A stretch of DNA of 64,000 bases from Ornithomonoglobus_A sp045649025 (lineage in GTDB: Bacteria > Bacillota > Clostridia > UBA1381). The stretch covers positions 43,358-107,357 of the forward strand of contig JAZRPB010000004.1 of assembly GCA_045649025.1 (NCBI GenBank), read 5' to 3'. How positions within the stretch are numbered: position 1 is the stretch's first letter; each line of letters opens with the position of its first letter. The position numbers were made by a program, and so were the translations under genes. The notes beneath the pieces were generated by a model. It saw only the letters and a list, made by a program, of their open reading frames with translations, searched no databases and was not told the DNA's origin. Positions 16,174 through 24,085 of the stretch are shown here, one piece after another.

Positions 16174-17922
16174 ATGGAAATGAATGAACTACAAACGTTA
16201 CGACACAGTGCTTCGCATATTTTGGCACAAGCGATAAAAAGACTTTTTCCCGACACAAAGCTTGCAATAGGCCCTGCAATAGACACAGGCTTTTATTACG
16301 ACTTTGATACCGAGCATACATTCACTCCCGAGGATTTGGAAGAAATCGAAAAGGAAATGAAAAAGATAGTTAAGGAAAATCTTAAAATAGAAAGATTTGA
16401 GCTATCACGTGAAGAAGCACTTGAACTTATGAAGGATGAGCCATATAAGGTTGAGCTAATAAACGAACTTCCCGAAGGTGAGGTTATTTCGTTCTATAAG
16501 CAAGGTGATTTTACAGACCTTTGTGCAGGTCCTCACGTTAATTATACCTCAAAGGTTAAGGCATATAAGCTTTTAAGTGCAACAGGTGCATATTGGAGAG
16601 GCAATGAAAAGAACAAAATGCTACAAAGAATATATGGTACTGCATTTGCAACAAAGGATGAATTGAATGCACATCTTGAGCAGCTTGAAGAAGCTAAAAA
16701 GAGAGACCATAATAAGCTTGGCAGAGAATTAGAGTTGTTTACAACCGTTGACTTTATTGGTCAGGGCTTACCAATTATGCTCCCAAAGGGTGCAAGAGTT
16801 ATTCAGCTTTTACAGCGTTGGGTAGAGGATGAGGAGCAAAAAAGAGGCTGGCAGCTTACAAAAACACCTCTTATGGCAAAGAGTGATTTATATAAAATTT
16901 CTGGTCACTGGGGACACTATAAAGATGGTATGTTTGTTTTGGGTGATGAAGAAAAGGATGATGAGGTTTTTGCATTAAGACCAATGACCTGTCCGTTCCA
17001 ATATCAGGCATATTTGAACAGAGGCCGTTCATACAGAGATTTGCCTATGAGATTAAACGAAACCTCAACATTATTCAGAAATGAAGCTTCGGGCGAAATG
17101 CACGGACTTATAAGAGTGCGTCAATTTACAATTTCGGAGGGACATTTAATGTGTACTCCCGAACAGCTTGAAGAAGAGTTTAAGGGTTGTTTGGAGCTTA
17201 CAAACTATATGCTAAAAACTCTTGGCCTATATGAAGATGTTTCTTATCGTTTCTCTCAATGGGATCCTGAAGATACAGAAAAATATATTGGTACAGTTGA
17301 GCAATGGGACGAGGCTCAAGGTGTTATGAAGAAGATTTTGGATAACCTTGAAATACCATATAAGGTTGGCGTTGGTGAGGCTGCATTCTATGGTCCAAAG
17401 CTTGATATCCAAATTAAAAACGTACACGGAAAAGAGGATACCCTTATTACAATTCAAATTGACCAGCTGCTTGCTCAAAAGTTTGGTATGGAATATGTAG
17501 ACCGTGACGGTAAGAAGAAAAATCCATATATTATTCATAGAACATCAATAGGCTGTTACGAAAGAACACTTGCACTTCTTATTGAAAAATACGCAGGTGC
17601 GTTCCCACTATGGCTTGCTCCTGTTCAAATTAAATTACTTCCGATTGCCGACAGACATCTCGACTACGTATATGATGTTAAGAAAAAGCTTGAAGCAGCG
17701 GGAATATTAAGAGTTGAAATAGACGACAGAAGTGAAAAGCTTGGCTATAAGTTAAGAGAAGCACAGCTTGAAAAAGTTCCGTATATGATAGTTGTTGGTG
17801 ATAAAGATATTGAAAATAACGTTGTTGCCGTTCGTTCACGTAAAGAGGGTGATAAGGGTACAATGTCTGTTGATGAATTTATTGCTATGGCAACAGAGGA
17901 AATTGAAACAAAGAAATTATAA
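16174..17922 (+). CDS. thrS: threonyl-tRNA synthetase, short form without TGS domain
   Basis: Charges tRNA-Thr. It has 582 residues, about 60 fewer than E. coli ThrRS, because it starts directly at the editing domain (LRHSASHILAQA, with H11 and H15). The N-terminal TGS domain is missing. The class II catalytic core has the Zn ligand C273 in RPMTCPFQ, the EGH motif and IHRTSIGCYER, followed by an anticodon-binding domain. AAAAGGAG precedes the ATG. No start codon further upstream could restore a TGS domain because the T-box terminator lies 25 bases away. I believe this short form recurs in Clostridia. Confidence 0.96.
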   Translation: MEMNELQTLRHSASHILAQAIKRLFPDTKLAIGPAIDTGFYYDFDTEHTFTPEDLEEIEKEMKKIVKENLKIERFELSREEALELMKDEPYKVELINELPEGEVISFYKQGDFTDLCAGPHVNYTSKVKAYKLLSATGAYWRGNEKNKMLQRIYGTAFATKDELNAHLEQLEEAKKRDHNKLGRELELFTTVDFIGQGLPIMLPKGARVIQLLQRWVEDEEQKRGWQLTKTPLMAKSDLYKISGHWGHYKDGMFVLGDEEKDDEVFALRPMTCPFQYQAYLNRGRSYRDLPMRLNETSTLFRNEASGEMHGLIRVRQFTISEGHLMCTPEQLEEEFKGCLELTNYMLKTLGLYEDVSYRFSQWDPEDTEKYIGTVEQWDEAQGVMKKILDNLEIPYKVGVGEAAFYGPKLDIQIKNVHGKEDTLITIQIDQLLAQKFGMEYVDRDGKKKNPYIIHRTSIGCYERTLALLIEKYAGAFPLWLAPVQIKLLPIADRHLDYVYDVKKKLEAAGILRVEIDDRSEKLGYKLREAQLEKVPYMIVVGDKDIENNVVAVRSRKEGDKGTMSVDEFIAMATEEIETKKL

Positions 17923-17938
17923 TTAACACTAAATAATA

Positions 17939-17980
17939 AACACGCATAATATATCACAGAGGTGGTGTGTTATGCGTGTT
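17939..17980 (+). promoter_or_regulatory. hairpin enclosing the yunB ribosome site and start codon
   Basis: AACACGCATAA and TTATGCGTGTT form a perfect 11-bp inverted repeat 20 bases apart. The yunB ATG (17972) lies in the right arm and its GAGGTGG ribosome site in the loop. The structure could control translation. Confidence 0.5.
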
Positions 17981-18586
17981 GGTCTTTACAAAAAAAAATA
18001 TCGGGCAAGGGTAATTATTCCTTTTGTTTTGATATTTTCTTTAATTTTATTTTACTTTGTACTAAAACGTTTAGAGCCTGCCTTTGTTGAAATATCCCGT
18101 TCATATGGTGAAGAACAGGTTGTTGATATGATTAATATTACTGCTGCAGATATATTTTCAAAATATAATGTTATAAACGCACAACAAAGTAAAAACGAAA
18201 TAATTATTACAGATACGTCAATGTTAAATATGCTTAAATCTGATTTTACAACCGAGCTTCAAAAGAAATTGAGGAACACTAAAAATACTATTAAAATACC
18301 TCTTGGCTCAATGTCGGGGTTTTATCTTTTAAATGGTGTTGGTCCGCCTGTTACTGTTAAAATTCTGCCTTTAAGTAAAGTCAGAACAGATTTTGAAGAT
18401 AAGTTTGAAGGGCAGGGTATAAATTATGTTAAGCACTCTATATATATGACTGTCAGTGTAGAAATGTTGTATAAGGGTTTTTTGCTGCATTCGTCAAGCG
18501 AGGTAAAAACAAGTATACCTGTTATTGAAAATATAAACTCTGGCACAGTTCCGCAATATTACGGTGCAATGGGTGTGTTGCAGTAG
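17972..18586 (+). CDS. yunB: sporulation protein YunB
   Basis: 204 residues with one N-terminal membrane helix (about 14-32, after a basic KKKYRAR start) and an extracytoplasmic domain. The conserved stretch IPLGSMSGFYLLNGVGPPV and the following NYVKHSIYMTVSVEM agree with YunB family proteins, which are mother-cell sporulation proteins of unknown activity. It lies 49 bases after thrS with no terminator between them. GAGGTGG is the ribosome site. Confidence 0.88.
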   Translation: MRVGLYKKKYRARVIIPFVLIFSLILFYFVLKRLEPAFVEISRSYGEEQVVDMINITAADIFSKYNVINAQQSKNEIIITDTSMLNMLKSDFTTELQKKLRNTKNTIKIPLGSMSGFYLLNGVGPPVTVKILPLSKVRTDFEDKFEGQGINYVKHSIYMTVSVEMLYKGFLLHSSSEVKTSIPVIENINSGTVPQYYGAMGVLQ

Positions 18587-18612
18587 CTACATAGTATATT
18601 TTACCGCCGTTG

Positions 18613-18642
18613 GTTATATTATATCCCCAATAATCATAAAGT
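18613..18642 (+). promoter_or_regulatory. candidate SigE promoter for spoIIM
   Basis: GTTATATT, 14 bases, CATAAAGT, resembling the SigE elements KMATATT and CATACAMT. In Bacillus spoIIM is SigE-controlled, which agrees. Confidence 0.4.
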
Positions 18643-18674
18643 AAAAAAGAGGGTTATACAAGGGGGTAATATAA

Positions 18675-19250
18675 ATGAACGAAATAAGCAGAGGCTACAA
18701 CAAACTGATAATGATTTCTCTTGTTATTTTATGTGTTGGAATTGGAGTAGGTAGTATATATCTTATGAACACAGGTGTGGAAAATATAGAGCATATAAAG
18801 GAATATCTTTCATCTGTGTTTAGCAGTTTTGGTGAAAATATAAAGAGAAATCAAATCTTAAAGAATGCGTTAATAGAAAATTTATTATTGGCACTATTTA
18901 TATTTATAAGCGGCTTTTTTAAATTTTGCACACCCGCTGTTGCGTTTTGTATTGCCAGAAAAGGCTTTATTATGGGTTTTACATCGGCATCGGTACTACG
19001 CAGCTTTGGTATAAAAGGGCTTGTTATCAATATGGCATATTTACCCGCAATTGTAATATCAATACCTGCGTTCTTGTTTTTTTCATCAATCAGTGTAAAA
19101 AATGCCTGTTGCGATGTAAGTGAAAAGAAAAGATTTGTAGTTTCATATATAATAATTGCCGTTATTATTTCGATATTATTATGTGCTTCGGCTTTTTTTG
19201 AAGCATACATAACAACCTCATTAATTAAATTTATGGCACATAGACTGTAA
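18675..19250 (+). CDS. spoIIM: stage II sporulation protein M (SpoIIM)
   Basis: Membrane subunit of the SpoIIDMP engulfment machinery, which remodels septal peptidoglycan in the mother cell. It has 191 residues with about five hydrophobic helices (13-32, 64-85, 90-125, 115-135, 153-185). The NALIENLLLALFIFISG and CIARKGFIMGFTSAS stretches match the SpoIIM family. It stands 88 bases after yunB with its own candidate promoter, and 90 bases before dacF. SpoIID and SpoIIP are not in the window. Confidence 0.9.
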   Translation: MNEISRGYNKLIMISLVILCVGIGVGSIYLMNTGVENIEHIKEYLSSVFSSFGENIKRNQILKNALIENLLLALFIFISGFFKFCTPAVAFCIARKGFIMGFTSASVLRSFGIKGLVINMAYLPAIVISIPAFLFFSSISVKNACCDVSEKKRFVVSYIIIAVIISILLCASAFFEAYITTSLIKFMAHRL

Positions 19251-19340
19251 AAATACAATATGTATATAATTTAACAAAAAGTGCATTATAAGTGTATAGA
19301 TTATTTTTTGGTTGCATACGCAACAGAAATGGAGATATAT

Positions 19341-20495
19341 ATGAAGAAAATAATGTGCTTTTTTGTTTGTGTGGTTATGCTTTTCGGCACAGTTAATGCA
19401 AGTGCTGAAACTGTTGTTGAAACCAACGCAAAGTCAGTTTTATTAATGGAGCAATCAACGGGACGTGTTTTATATGAAGAAAATAGTGATGAACAATTAC
19501 CAATTGCAAGTGTAACAAAAATTATGACAATGCTTCTTATTATGGAGGCAGTGGATAATGGCACAATCACACTTGATGATATGGTATCGGTGAGCGAGAA
19601 TGCAATGAGCTATGGCGGCTCAACAATGTTTTTAGAGGCGGGTGAACAGTTAAGTGTTCACGATATGCTAAAGGGTATTGCAGTTGCAAGTGCAAATGAT
19701 GGTTGCGTAGCCATGGCTGAATTTCTTGAAGGATCTGAAGCGGCTTTTATAGAAAAAATGAATACAAAGGCACAAGAGCTGGGTATGAATAATACACACT
19801 TTGCAAACACAAACGGTCTTGATGCTGATGACCATTATTCAAGTGCAAGAGACGTTGCAATTATGTCACGTGAGCTTTTAAAGCACGAAAAAATATTTGA
19901 TTATACAACAATATGGATGGATACGTTAAGAGACGGCAAATTTCAGCTTGCAAACACCAATAAGCTTATACGCTTCTATAACGGTGCGAATGGCTTAAAA
20001 ACAGGCTCAACATCAAAAGCATTATGTTGCTTGAGTGCCTCTGCAAAGCGTGATGATATGCAGCTTATAGCAGTTGTTTTAGGTGCTCCAACATCGGCAT
20101 ATAGATTTTCTTCTGCAAAAGCTCTTTTAGATTATGGTTTTGCAAGCTATAAGATAGAAAAGACTGCCGTTAAGGGTGAAGAAATATCAAGATATGAAAT
20201 TAAAAAGGGTATAAAAAGTGATGTTGGCGTTTGTGCAAGTGAGGATTTTAGCATTTTAAAAGCAAGAAATGATAATGAAGAAACTAAAAAGGAAATTATA
20301 ATTAATGAAGATTTACACGCACCAATAAAAAAAGGTGATAAGGTTGGTGTTTTAAAGGTTTTATCAAAAGATGGTGAAAAGGAAATTGACCTTGTATCAA
20401 CAGAGGATATTGAAAAAATGAGCTTAAGAGATATGATAGAGAATTTCTTTGATATGCTGATTGGTGCAATAAAAAGCAAGGATAATATTGAATAA
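19341..20495 (+). CDS. dacF: D-alanyl-D-alanine carboxypeptidase, DacF type
   Basis: S11 penicillin-binding carboxypeptidase of 384 residues with a signal peptide (MKKIMCFFVCVVMLFGTVNA). The catalytic motifs are ASVTKIMT, SAND and KTGSTSK. The C-terminal PBP5-like domain includes APIKKGDKVG, also seen in the first S11 protein of this window (APIKKGDILG). The start was set at ATG 19341, where GGAG and a signal peptide coincide; an in-frame upstream extension lacks both. Its place beside spoIIM supports a sporulation role like Bacillus dacF, which shapes cortex cross-linking. The assignment to DacF rather than DacA or DacB is by context. Confidence 0.88.
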   Translation: MKKIMCFFVCVVMLFGTVNASAETVVETNAKSVLLMEQSTGRVLYEENSDEQLPIASVTKIMTMLLIMEAVDNGTITLDDMVSVSENAMSYGGSTMFLEAGEQLSVHDMLKGIAVASANDGCVAMAEFLEGSEAAFIEKMNTKAQELGMNNTHFANTNGLDADDHYSSARDVAIMSRELLKHEKIFDYTTIWMDTLRDGKFQLANTNKLIRFYNGANGLKTGSTSKALCCLSASAKRDDMQLIAVVLGAPTSAYRFSSAKALLDYGFASYKIEKTAVKGEEISRYEIKKGIKSDVGVCASEDFSILKARNDNEETKKEIIINEDLHAPIKKGDKVGVLKVLSKDGEKEIDLVSTEDIEKMSLRDMIENFFDMLIGAIKSKDNIE

Positions 20496-20506
20496 TAAAG
20501 ATAATG

Positions 20507-20532
20507 AAGGGTGAACATAGTTCGCCCTTTTT
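20507..20532 (+). terminator. terminator after dacF
   Basis: AAGGGTGAAC, ATA loop, GTTCGCCCTT, then Ts. Confidence 0.8.
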
Positions 20533-20536
20533 ATAT

Positions 20537-20563
20537 AAAAAAGAGTGGATATTATATCCACCC
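20537..20563 (-). terminator. terminator of the lipoprotein gene
   Basis: On the minus strand GGGTGGATA pairs with TATCCACTC and six Ts follow. It lies back to back with the dacF terminator. Confidence 0.8.
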
Positions 20564-20575
20564 TTAAATCATATT

Positions 20576-20971
20576 TCACTGTTTCTCTGCAATTGGTCCA
20601 TTAGAGGTTAAAAGTAATTTTATTGACCCCATAGAAGCTATGTCTACATTTTTGAATTGATATTCGGTGTCATCTTCCATAATTACTGCAATATCAAAAA
20701 CTTGAGAGGTAAGGGGAGCACCGCTAAATGCTAAATCAATTTTTACGCCGTTATCGAGCGTTGAGCCGTTTAATAAATCGTCGCCCCAATCCGATGTGGT
20801 GCTTTGTGAAATATAAAATTCCTTGATATTGCCTTTTAATTCATTTGTTACAGAAAATCCCTTTGATGTATCGGGAGTGTTAAGCTCTGTATATTCATTG
20901 CTATTGCCGCCGCAAGCAGTTAATGATAAAGTGGTTATAATAATTGCAAATAGTAGTGCAAATCGTTTCAT
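20576..20971 (-). CDS. small lipoprotein of unknown function
   Basis: 131 residues. A lipoprotein signal peptide ends with lipobox LTAC (Cys20), so the mature chain should be lipid-anchored outside the membrane. A Ser/Thr/Asn-rich stretch follows. The body (about 45-131) has alternating hydrophobic residues suggestive of a beta-sandwich. It shows DWGDDLLNGSTLDNG and FDIAVIMEDDTEY, which resembles small extracellular domains seen in other clostridial lipoproteins (inference). AAGGGG precedes the ATG, and the gene has its own perfect promoter and terminator. Confidence 0.8.
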   Translation of the reverse strand: MKRFALLFAIIITTLSLTACGGNSNEYTELNTPDTSKGFSVTNELKGNIKEFYISQSTTSDWGDDLLNGSTLDNGVKIDLAFSGAPLTSQVFDIAVIMEDDTEYQFKNVDIASMGSIKLLLTSNGPIAEKQ

Positions 20972-21010
20972 AATAAAAATCGCCCCTTAAATTTAATAAT
21001 CTATATATGA

Positions 21011-21039
21011 ATTATAATTGATTTTTTCTGTTTTGTCAA
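21011..21039 (-). promoter_or_regulatory. lipoprotein gene promoter
   Basis: Minus strand TTGACA, 17 bases, TATAAT. The -35 overlaps the stop codon of the recombinase gene. Confidence 0.82.
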
Positions 21040-22091
21040 TCCCTGTTTTCATCAACAACCTTAAAATCCTGCATTATTTCTTTTCTCTTGCGTGATGTAT
21101 ATTGAGCATAATATTTATGAGTAACATCAATGTTTTTATGTCCCATAAGATCTGCCACCATCTTTATATCAATACCATCTGCAAGCAGATTGCAGGCAAA
21201 GGTACGCCTTAAGGCGTGTGGACGTGTTTTGTCGGCATGTGTTATACCCACTGTATAGAAATACTTTTTTAAAAGCTTTTCCACGCCTGCAACGGTCATT
21301 CTTTTGCCCTGACGGTTTATAAAAAGTGCATCAGTATCCTTTATATTCTCATATTCAAGTCTTTCTTTAAAATACAGATCCAATTCTTCGTGCACCTTAA
21401 CAGGCATAAAAATTTCCTGTTGGTCGCCGCCTTTTCTTGTTACTATAAATGAGAAATTATCAAAATCAACATCATTTATATTTAAATTTAAAAGCTCACT
21501 CACACGGCAACCCGTTCCAAGATATGTAATAAAAAGTGCAATATCACGTTGACGGCGGCGGTTATATTCAGTCAGCTCACGTCCCTCGTAATAGTTTTCG
21601 CCATTATACAGTACATCTAAAAACTTTAGGGTTTCCTGTGTTGTAAGCGGTTTTTTTATTTTCTGGTGAAGCTTTTGAAAATCAAGTTTATCGGTTACAT
21701 TTTGAGATATTAAATCGTGCTTGTACAGGTATGAGTATAACCCTCGTATGCCAGATAGCTTTCTGTTTATTCCAAATGCACTGTTTTTTCTTGTAATTTT
21801 AATTATATTGCCCGATGCACTTAAGCATTCACTTTCATATTCAGCCAAATATCCTCTGTACGCAGTTAAATCACGAATAGTTACTTCCTCAAGGTGTTTT
21901 GTGGTTATTTGTGAAATATCATTAATATTTTTAAGCTTTGTTTTAATTAAAAAATCAAAAAATGTTTTTATATCTATACAATATCCAACCTGTGTATTCA
22001 CGCTTTCTCCTGTGTAGGCGGTTTCGATGTGGTCATATACAAAGGATGGCAGTTCATTATAAAATTTTATTAAAGCAGAACGCTTACTCAT
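21036..22091 (-). CDS. tyrosine recombinase
   Basis: Site-specific DNA recombinase, 351 residues. An N-terminal SAM-like core-binding domain (about 15-130) precedes the catalytic domain with R196 (GTGCRVSEL), K220, H292-x-x-R295 (HALRRTFA), H318 (LMGHKN) and the nucleophile Y327. All catalytic residues are present. It follows aspS on the same strand with a hairpin between. There are no att-like repeats, phage genes or tRNA target beside it, so it looks like a resident XerC/XerD/XerA-like enzyme rather than an element's integrase. AAGGAAGTG precedes the ATG. Codon use looks like its neighbours. Confidence 0.88.
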   Translation of the reverse strand: MSKRSALIKFYNELPSFVYDHIETAYTGESVNTQVGYCIDIKTFFDFLIKTKLKNINDISQITTKHLEEVTIRDLTAYRGYLAEYESECLSASGNIIKITRKNSAFGINRKLSGIRGLYSYLYKHDLISQNVTDKLDFQKLHQKIKKPLTTQETLKFLDVLYNGENYYEGRELTEYNRRRQRDIALFITYLGTGCRVSELLNLNINDVDFDNFSFIVTRKGGDQQEIFMPVKVHEELDLYFKERLEYENIKDTDALFINRQGKRMTVAGVEKLLKKYFYTVGITHADKTRPHALRRTFACNLLADGIDIKMVADLMGHKNIDVTHKYYAQYTSRKRKEIMQDFKVVDENRD

Positions 22092-22123
22092 ATAATCACT
22101 TCCTTGAAAGGTGCATTTTAAAT

Positions 22124-22153
22124 GGAGTTGTAAAAACTATTTTTTACAACTCC
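22124..22153 (-). terminator. hairpin between aspS and the recombinase gene
   Basis: GGAGTTGTAAAAA and TTTTTACAACTCC form a perfect 13-bp stem around four bases. On the minus strand the following T-tract is short, so read-through into the recombinase gene is possible. Confidence 0.65.
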
Positions 22154-22163
22154 TTTAATATAA

Positions 22164-23936
22164 TTAATCTTCTTTTTTTATTACTTTAATTCCCAATTCT
22201 TCAAGCTGTTTTTCATCAACACTGCCAGGAGCCTGCGACATTAACTCCGATGCATTTTGAACCTTTGGAAATGCTGTAACATCTCTTAAGCTTTCAGCAC
22301 CACACATAATCATTGCAAGTCTGTCGAGACCAATGCCCATACCGCCGTGGGGTGCAGCACCGTATTTATATGCTTCAACAAGGAAACCGAATTTTGCTTC
22401 AATTTCTTCTTGTGTAAGACCTAATGCCTCAAACATTTTTTGTTGTAGCTCGTAGTCAGTTATACGAATAGAGCCGCTTGAAAGCTCTGTACCGTTAAGA
22501 ACAAGGTCATAAGCCTTTGCTATAACCTTTTCAGGTGCATTATCAAGGTATTGAATACAATCATCCATAGGCATTGTGAATGGATGGTGCATTGCAACAT
22601 AGCTATCACTTTCTTCGTCGTATTCAAAGAACGGGAACTCTGTTATCCAAAGGAAATTATAGCCTTCAGGAATAATATCAAGCTGCTTTGCAACAGTTGT
22701 ACGAAGTGAGCCTAAAACAGGAAGTGTAACTCTGTCTTTATCAGCAACAATTAAGACAACATCGCCTTTTTGTGCAGCTGTTGCTTCTAAAATCTTGTCA
22801 AGCTCGCCGTTTGACAGGAATTTAGAAAAAGCACAGGTTGGCTCGTCCTCAACCCAACGTATGAATGCAAGTCCTTTTGCACCAATACCTCTAACATATT
22901 CTGTAAGCTTGTCTATTTCTTTTCTTGTTAGAATATTTGCACTGTCCTTTGCAACAATTGCCCTAACTGAACCGCCGTCAGCAATAGCAGATGTAAACAC
23001 ACCAAAGCCGCAGTCTTTAACTATATCGGAAATGTTTATAATTTCCATCCCAAAACGTGTGTCAGGCTTATCGGAGCCATAACGATTCATTGCATCGGCA
23101 TATGTTAAACGGGGGAGTGGAGTAGGAATATCAATATTCATAACATCCTTAAATACTTTCTTTACAAAGCCCTCGCCAATTTCCAAAACATCCTCAACAT
23201 CAACAAAAGACATTTCAAGGTCTATTTGCGTAAATTCAGGCTGTCTGTCGGCTCTTAAATCCTCATCCCTAAAGCATCTTGCCAATTGAATATATCTGTC
23301 GTAGCCTGCAATCATAAGCAACTGCTTATATATTTGCGGTGATTGCGGAAGTGCATAAAAGCTGCCGTTGTGTATACGAGATGGCACAATATAATCTCTT
23401 GCACCCTCGGGGGTTGATTTTATCATCATAGGAGTTTCTATTTCAATAAAACCATTTTGGGCAAAATAATCCCTTGCAGATTTTGCAATTTTACTTCTTT
23501 TAATTAAATTTTCCTGTAAAACATTTCGTCTTAAATCAAGGTAGCGATATTTTAATCTTAACTCCTCGTTTACCTTTATATCGTCAACAATTTCAAATGG
23601 GGGAGTTTGAGCAGCCGCTAAAATTCTGAAGTCATCAACAATAATTTCGATGTTGCCTGTCTTTATTTTATCAGTTTTAGCTTCTCTTTCTCTTACAACA
23701 CCCTTTGCCATAACAACAAATTCAGCACGACACTTTGCAGCCTTTGCAAAAATTTCGCGGTCTGTGTTATCGTTAAAAGCAAGCTGAACAATACCTGTTC
23801 TGTCTCTTAAATCTATAAATATTAAGTTACCTAAATCTCTTGTTTTCTGAACATATCCTCCAACCACAACCGTTGAGCCAATTTCTTCAACCTCGCCGCA
23901 GTAGTGGGTGCGTTTTAATCCTGCCATTGTATCCAT
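22164..23936 (-). CDS. aspS: aspartyl-tRNA synthetase (bacterial type)
   Basis: 590 residues, the usual bacterial length. The N-terminal OB-fold binds the anticodon (about 1-105), the class II core carries FRDEDLRADRQPEFTQID, and the large bacterial insertion (GAD domain, about 290-420) is present. Motif 3 is GAAPHGGMGIGLDRL. GGAG precedes the ATG and a consensus promoter lies upstream. No T-box was found. Whether it also charges tRNA-Asn cannot be read here, although asnB is present in the window. Confidence 0.96.
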   Translation of the reverse strand: MDTMAGLKRTHYCGEVEEIGSTVVVGGYVQKTRDLGNLIFIDLRDRTGIVQLAFNDNTDREIFAKAAKCRAEFVVMAKGVVREREAKTDKIKTGNIEIIVDDFRILAAAQTPPFEIVDDIKVNEELRLKYRYLDLRRNVLQENLIKRSKIAKSARDYFAQNGFIEIETPMMIKSTPEGARDYIVPSRIHNGSFYALPQSPQIYKQLLMIAGYDRYIQLARCFRDEDLRADRQPEFTQIDLEMSFVDVEDVLEIGEGFVKKVFKDVMNIDIPTPLPRLTYADAMNRYGSDKPDTRFGMEIINISDIVKDCGFGVFTSAIADGGSVRAIVAKDSANILTRKEIDKLTEYVRGIGAKGLAFIRWVEDEPTCAFSKFLSNGELDKILEATAAQKGDVVLIVADKDRVTLPVLGSLRTTVAKQLDIIPEGYNFLWITEFPFFEYDEESDSYVAMHHPFTMPMDDCIQYLDNAPEKVIAKAYDLVLNGTELSSGSIRITDYELQQKMFEALGLTQEEIEAKFGFLVEAYKYGAAPHGGMGIGLDRLAMIMCGAESLRDVTAFPKVQNASELMSQAPGSVDEKQLEELGIKVIKKED

Positions 23937-23975
23937 GAAAATTCTCCATTCTATACTATATGATTATACTAATAC

Positions 23976-24004
23976 ATTATACTACTTTTTCTTTCACTTG
24001 TCAA
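23976..24004 (-). promoter_or_regulatory. aspS promoter
   Basis: Minus strand TTGACA, 17 bases, TATAAT, about 40 bases before the start codon. Confidence 0.85.
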
Positions 24005-24023
24005 TTATTGTTGATAAAATACA

Positions 24024-24052
24024 TTGACTTTTGATCTAAAAAATTATATACT
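24024..24052 (+). promoter_or_regulatory. promoter of the secreted Ig-like protein gene
   Basis: TTGACT, 17 bases, TATACT, divergent from the aspS promoter. Confidence 0.65.
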
Positions 24053-24085
24053 TATTAATATTAAATCTTCAAAAAGGAGAATATT

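Noticed and set aside
19281..19340. Upstream in-frame start for dacF
   Set aside because: It would precede the signal peptide with a polar stretch and has no ribosome site; ATG 19341 has GGAG.
21036..22091. Prophage or integrative element around the recombinase gene
   Set aside because: Neighbours are aspS, a lipoprotein gene and sporulation genes; no direct repeats, tRNA junction or phage genes were seen.
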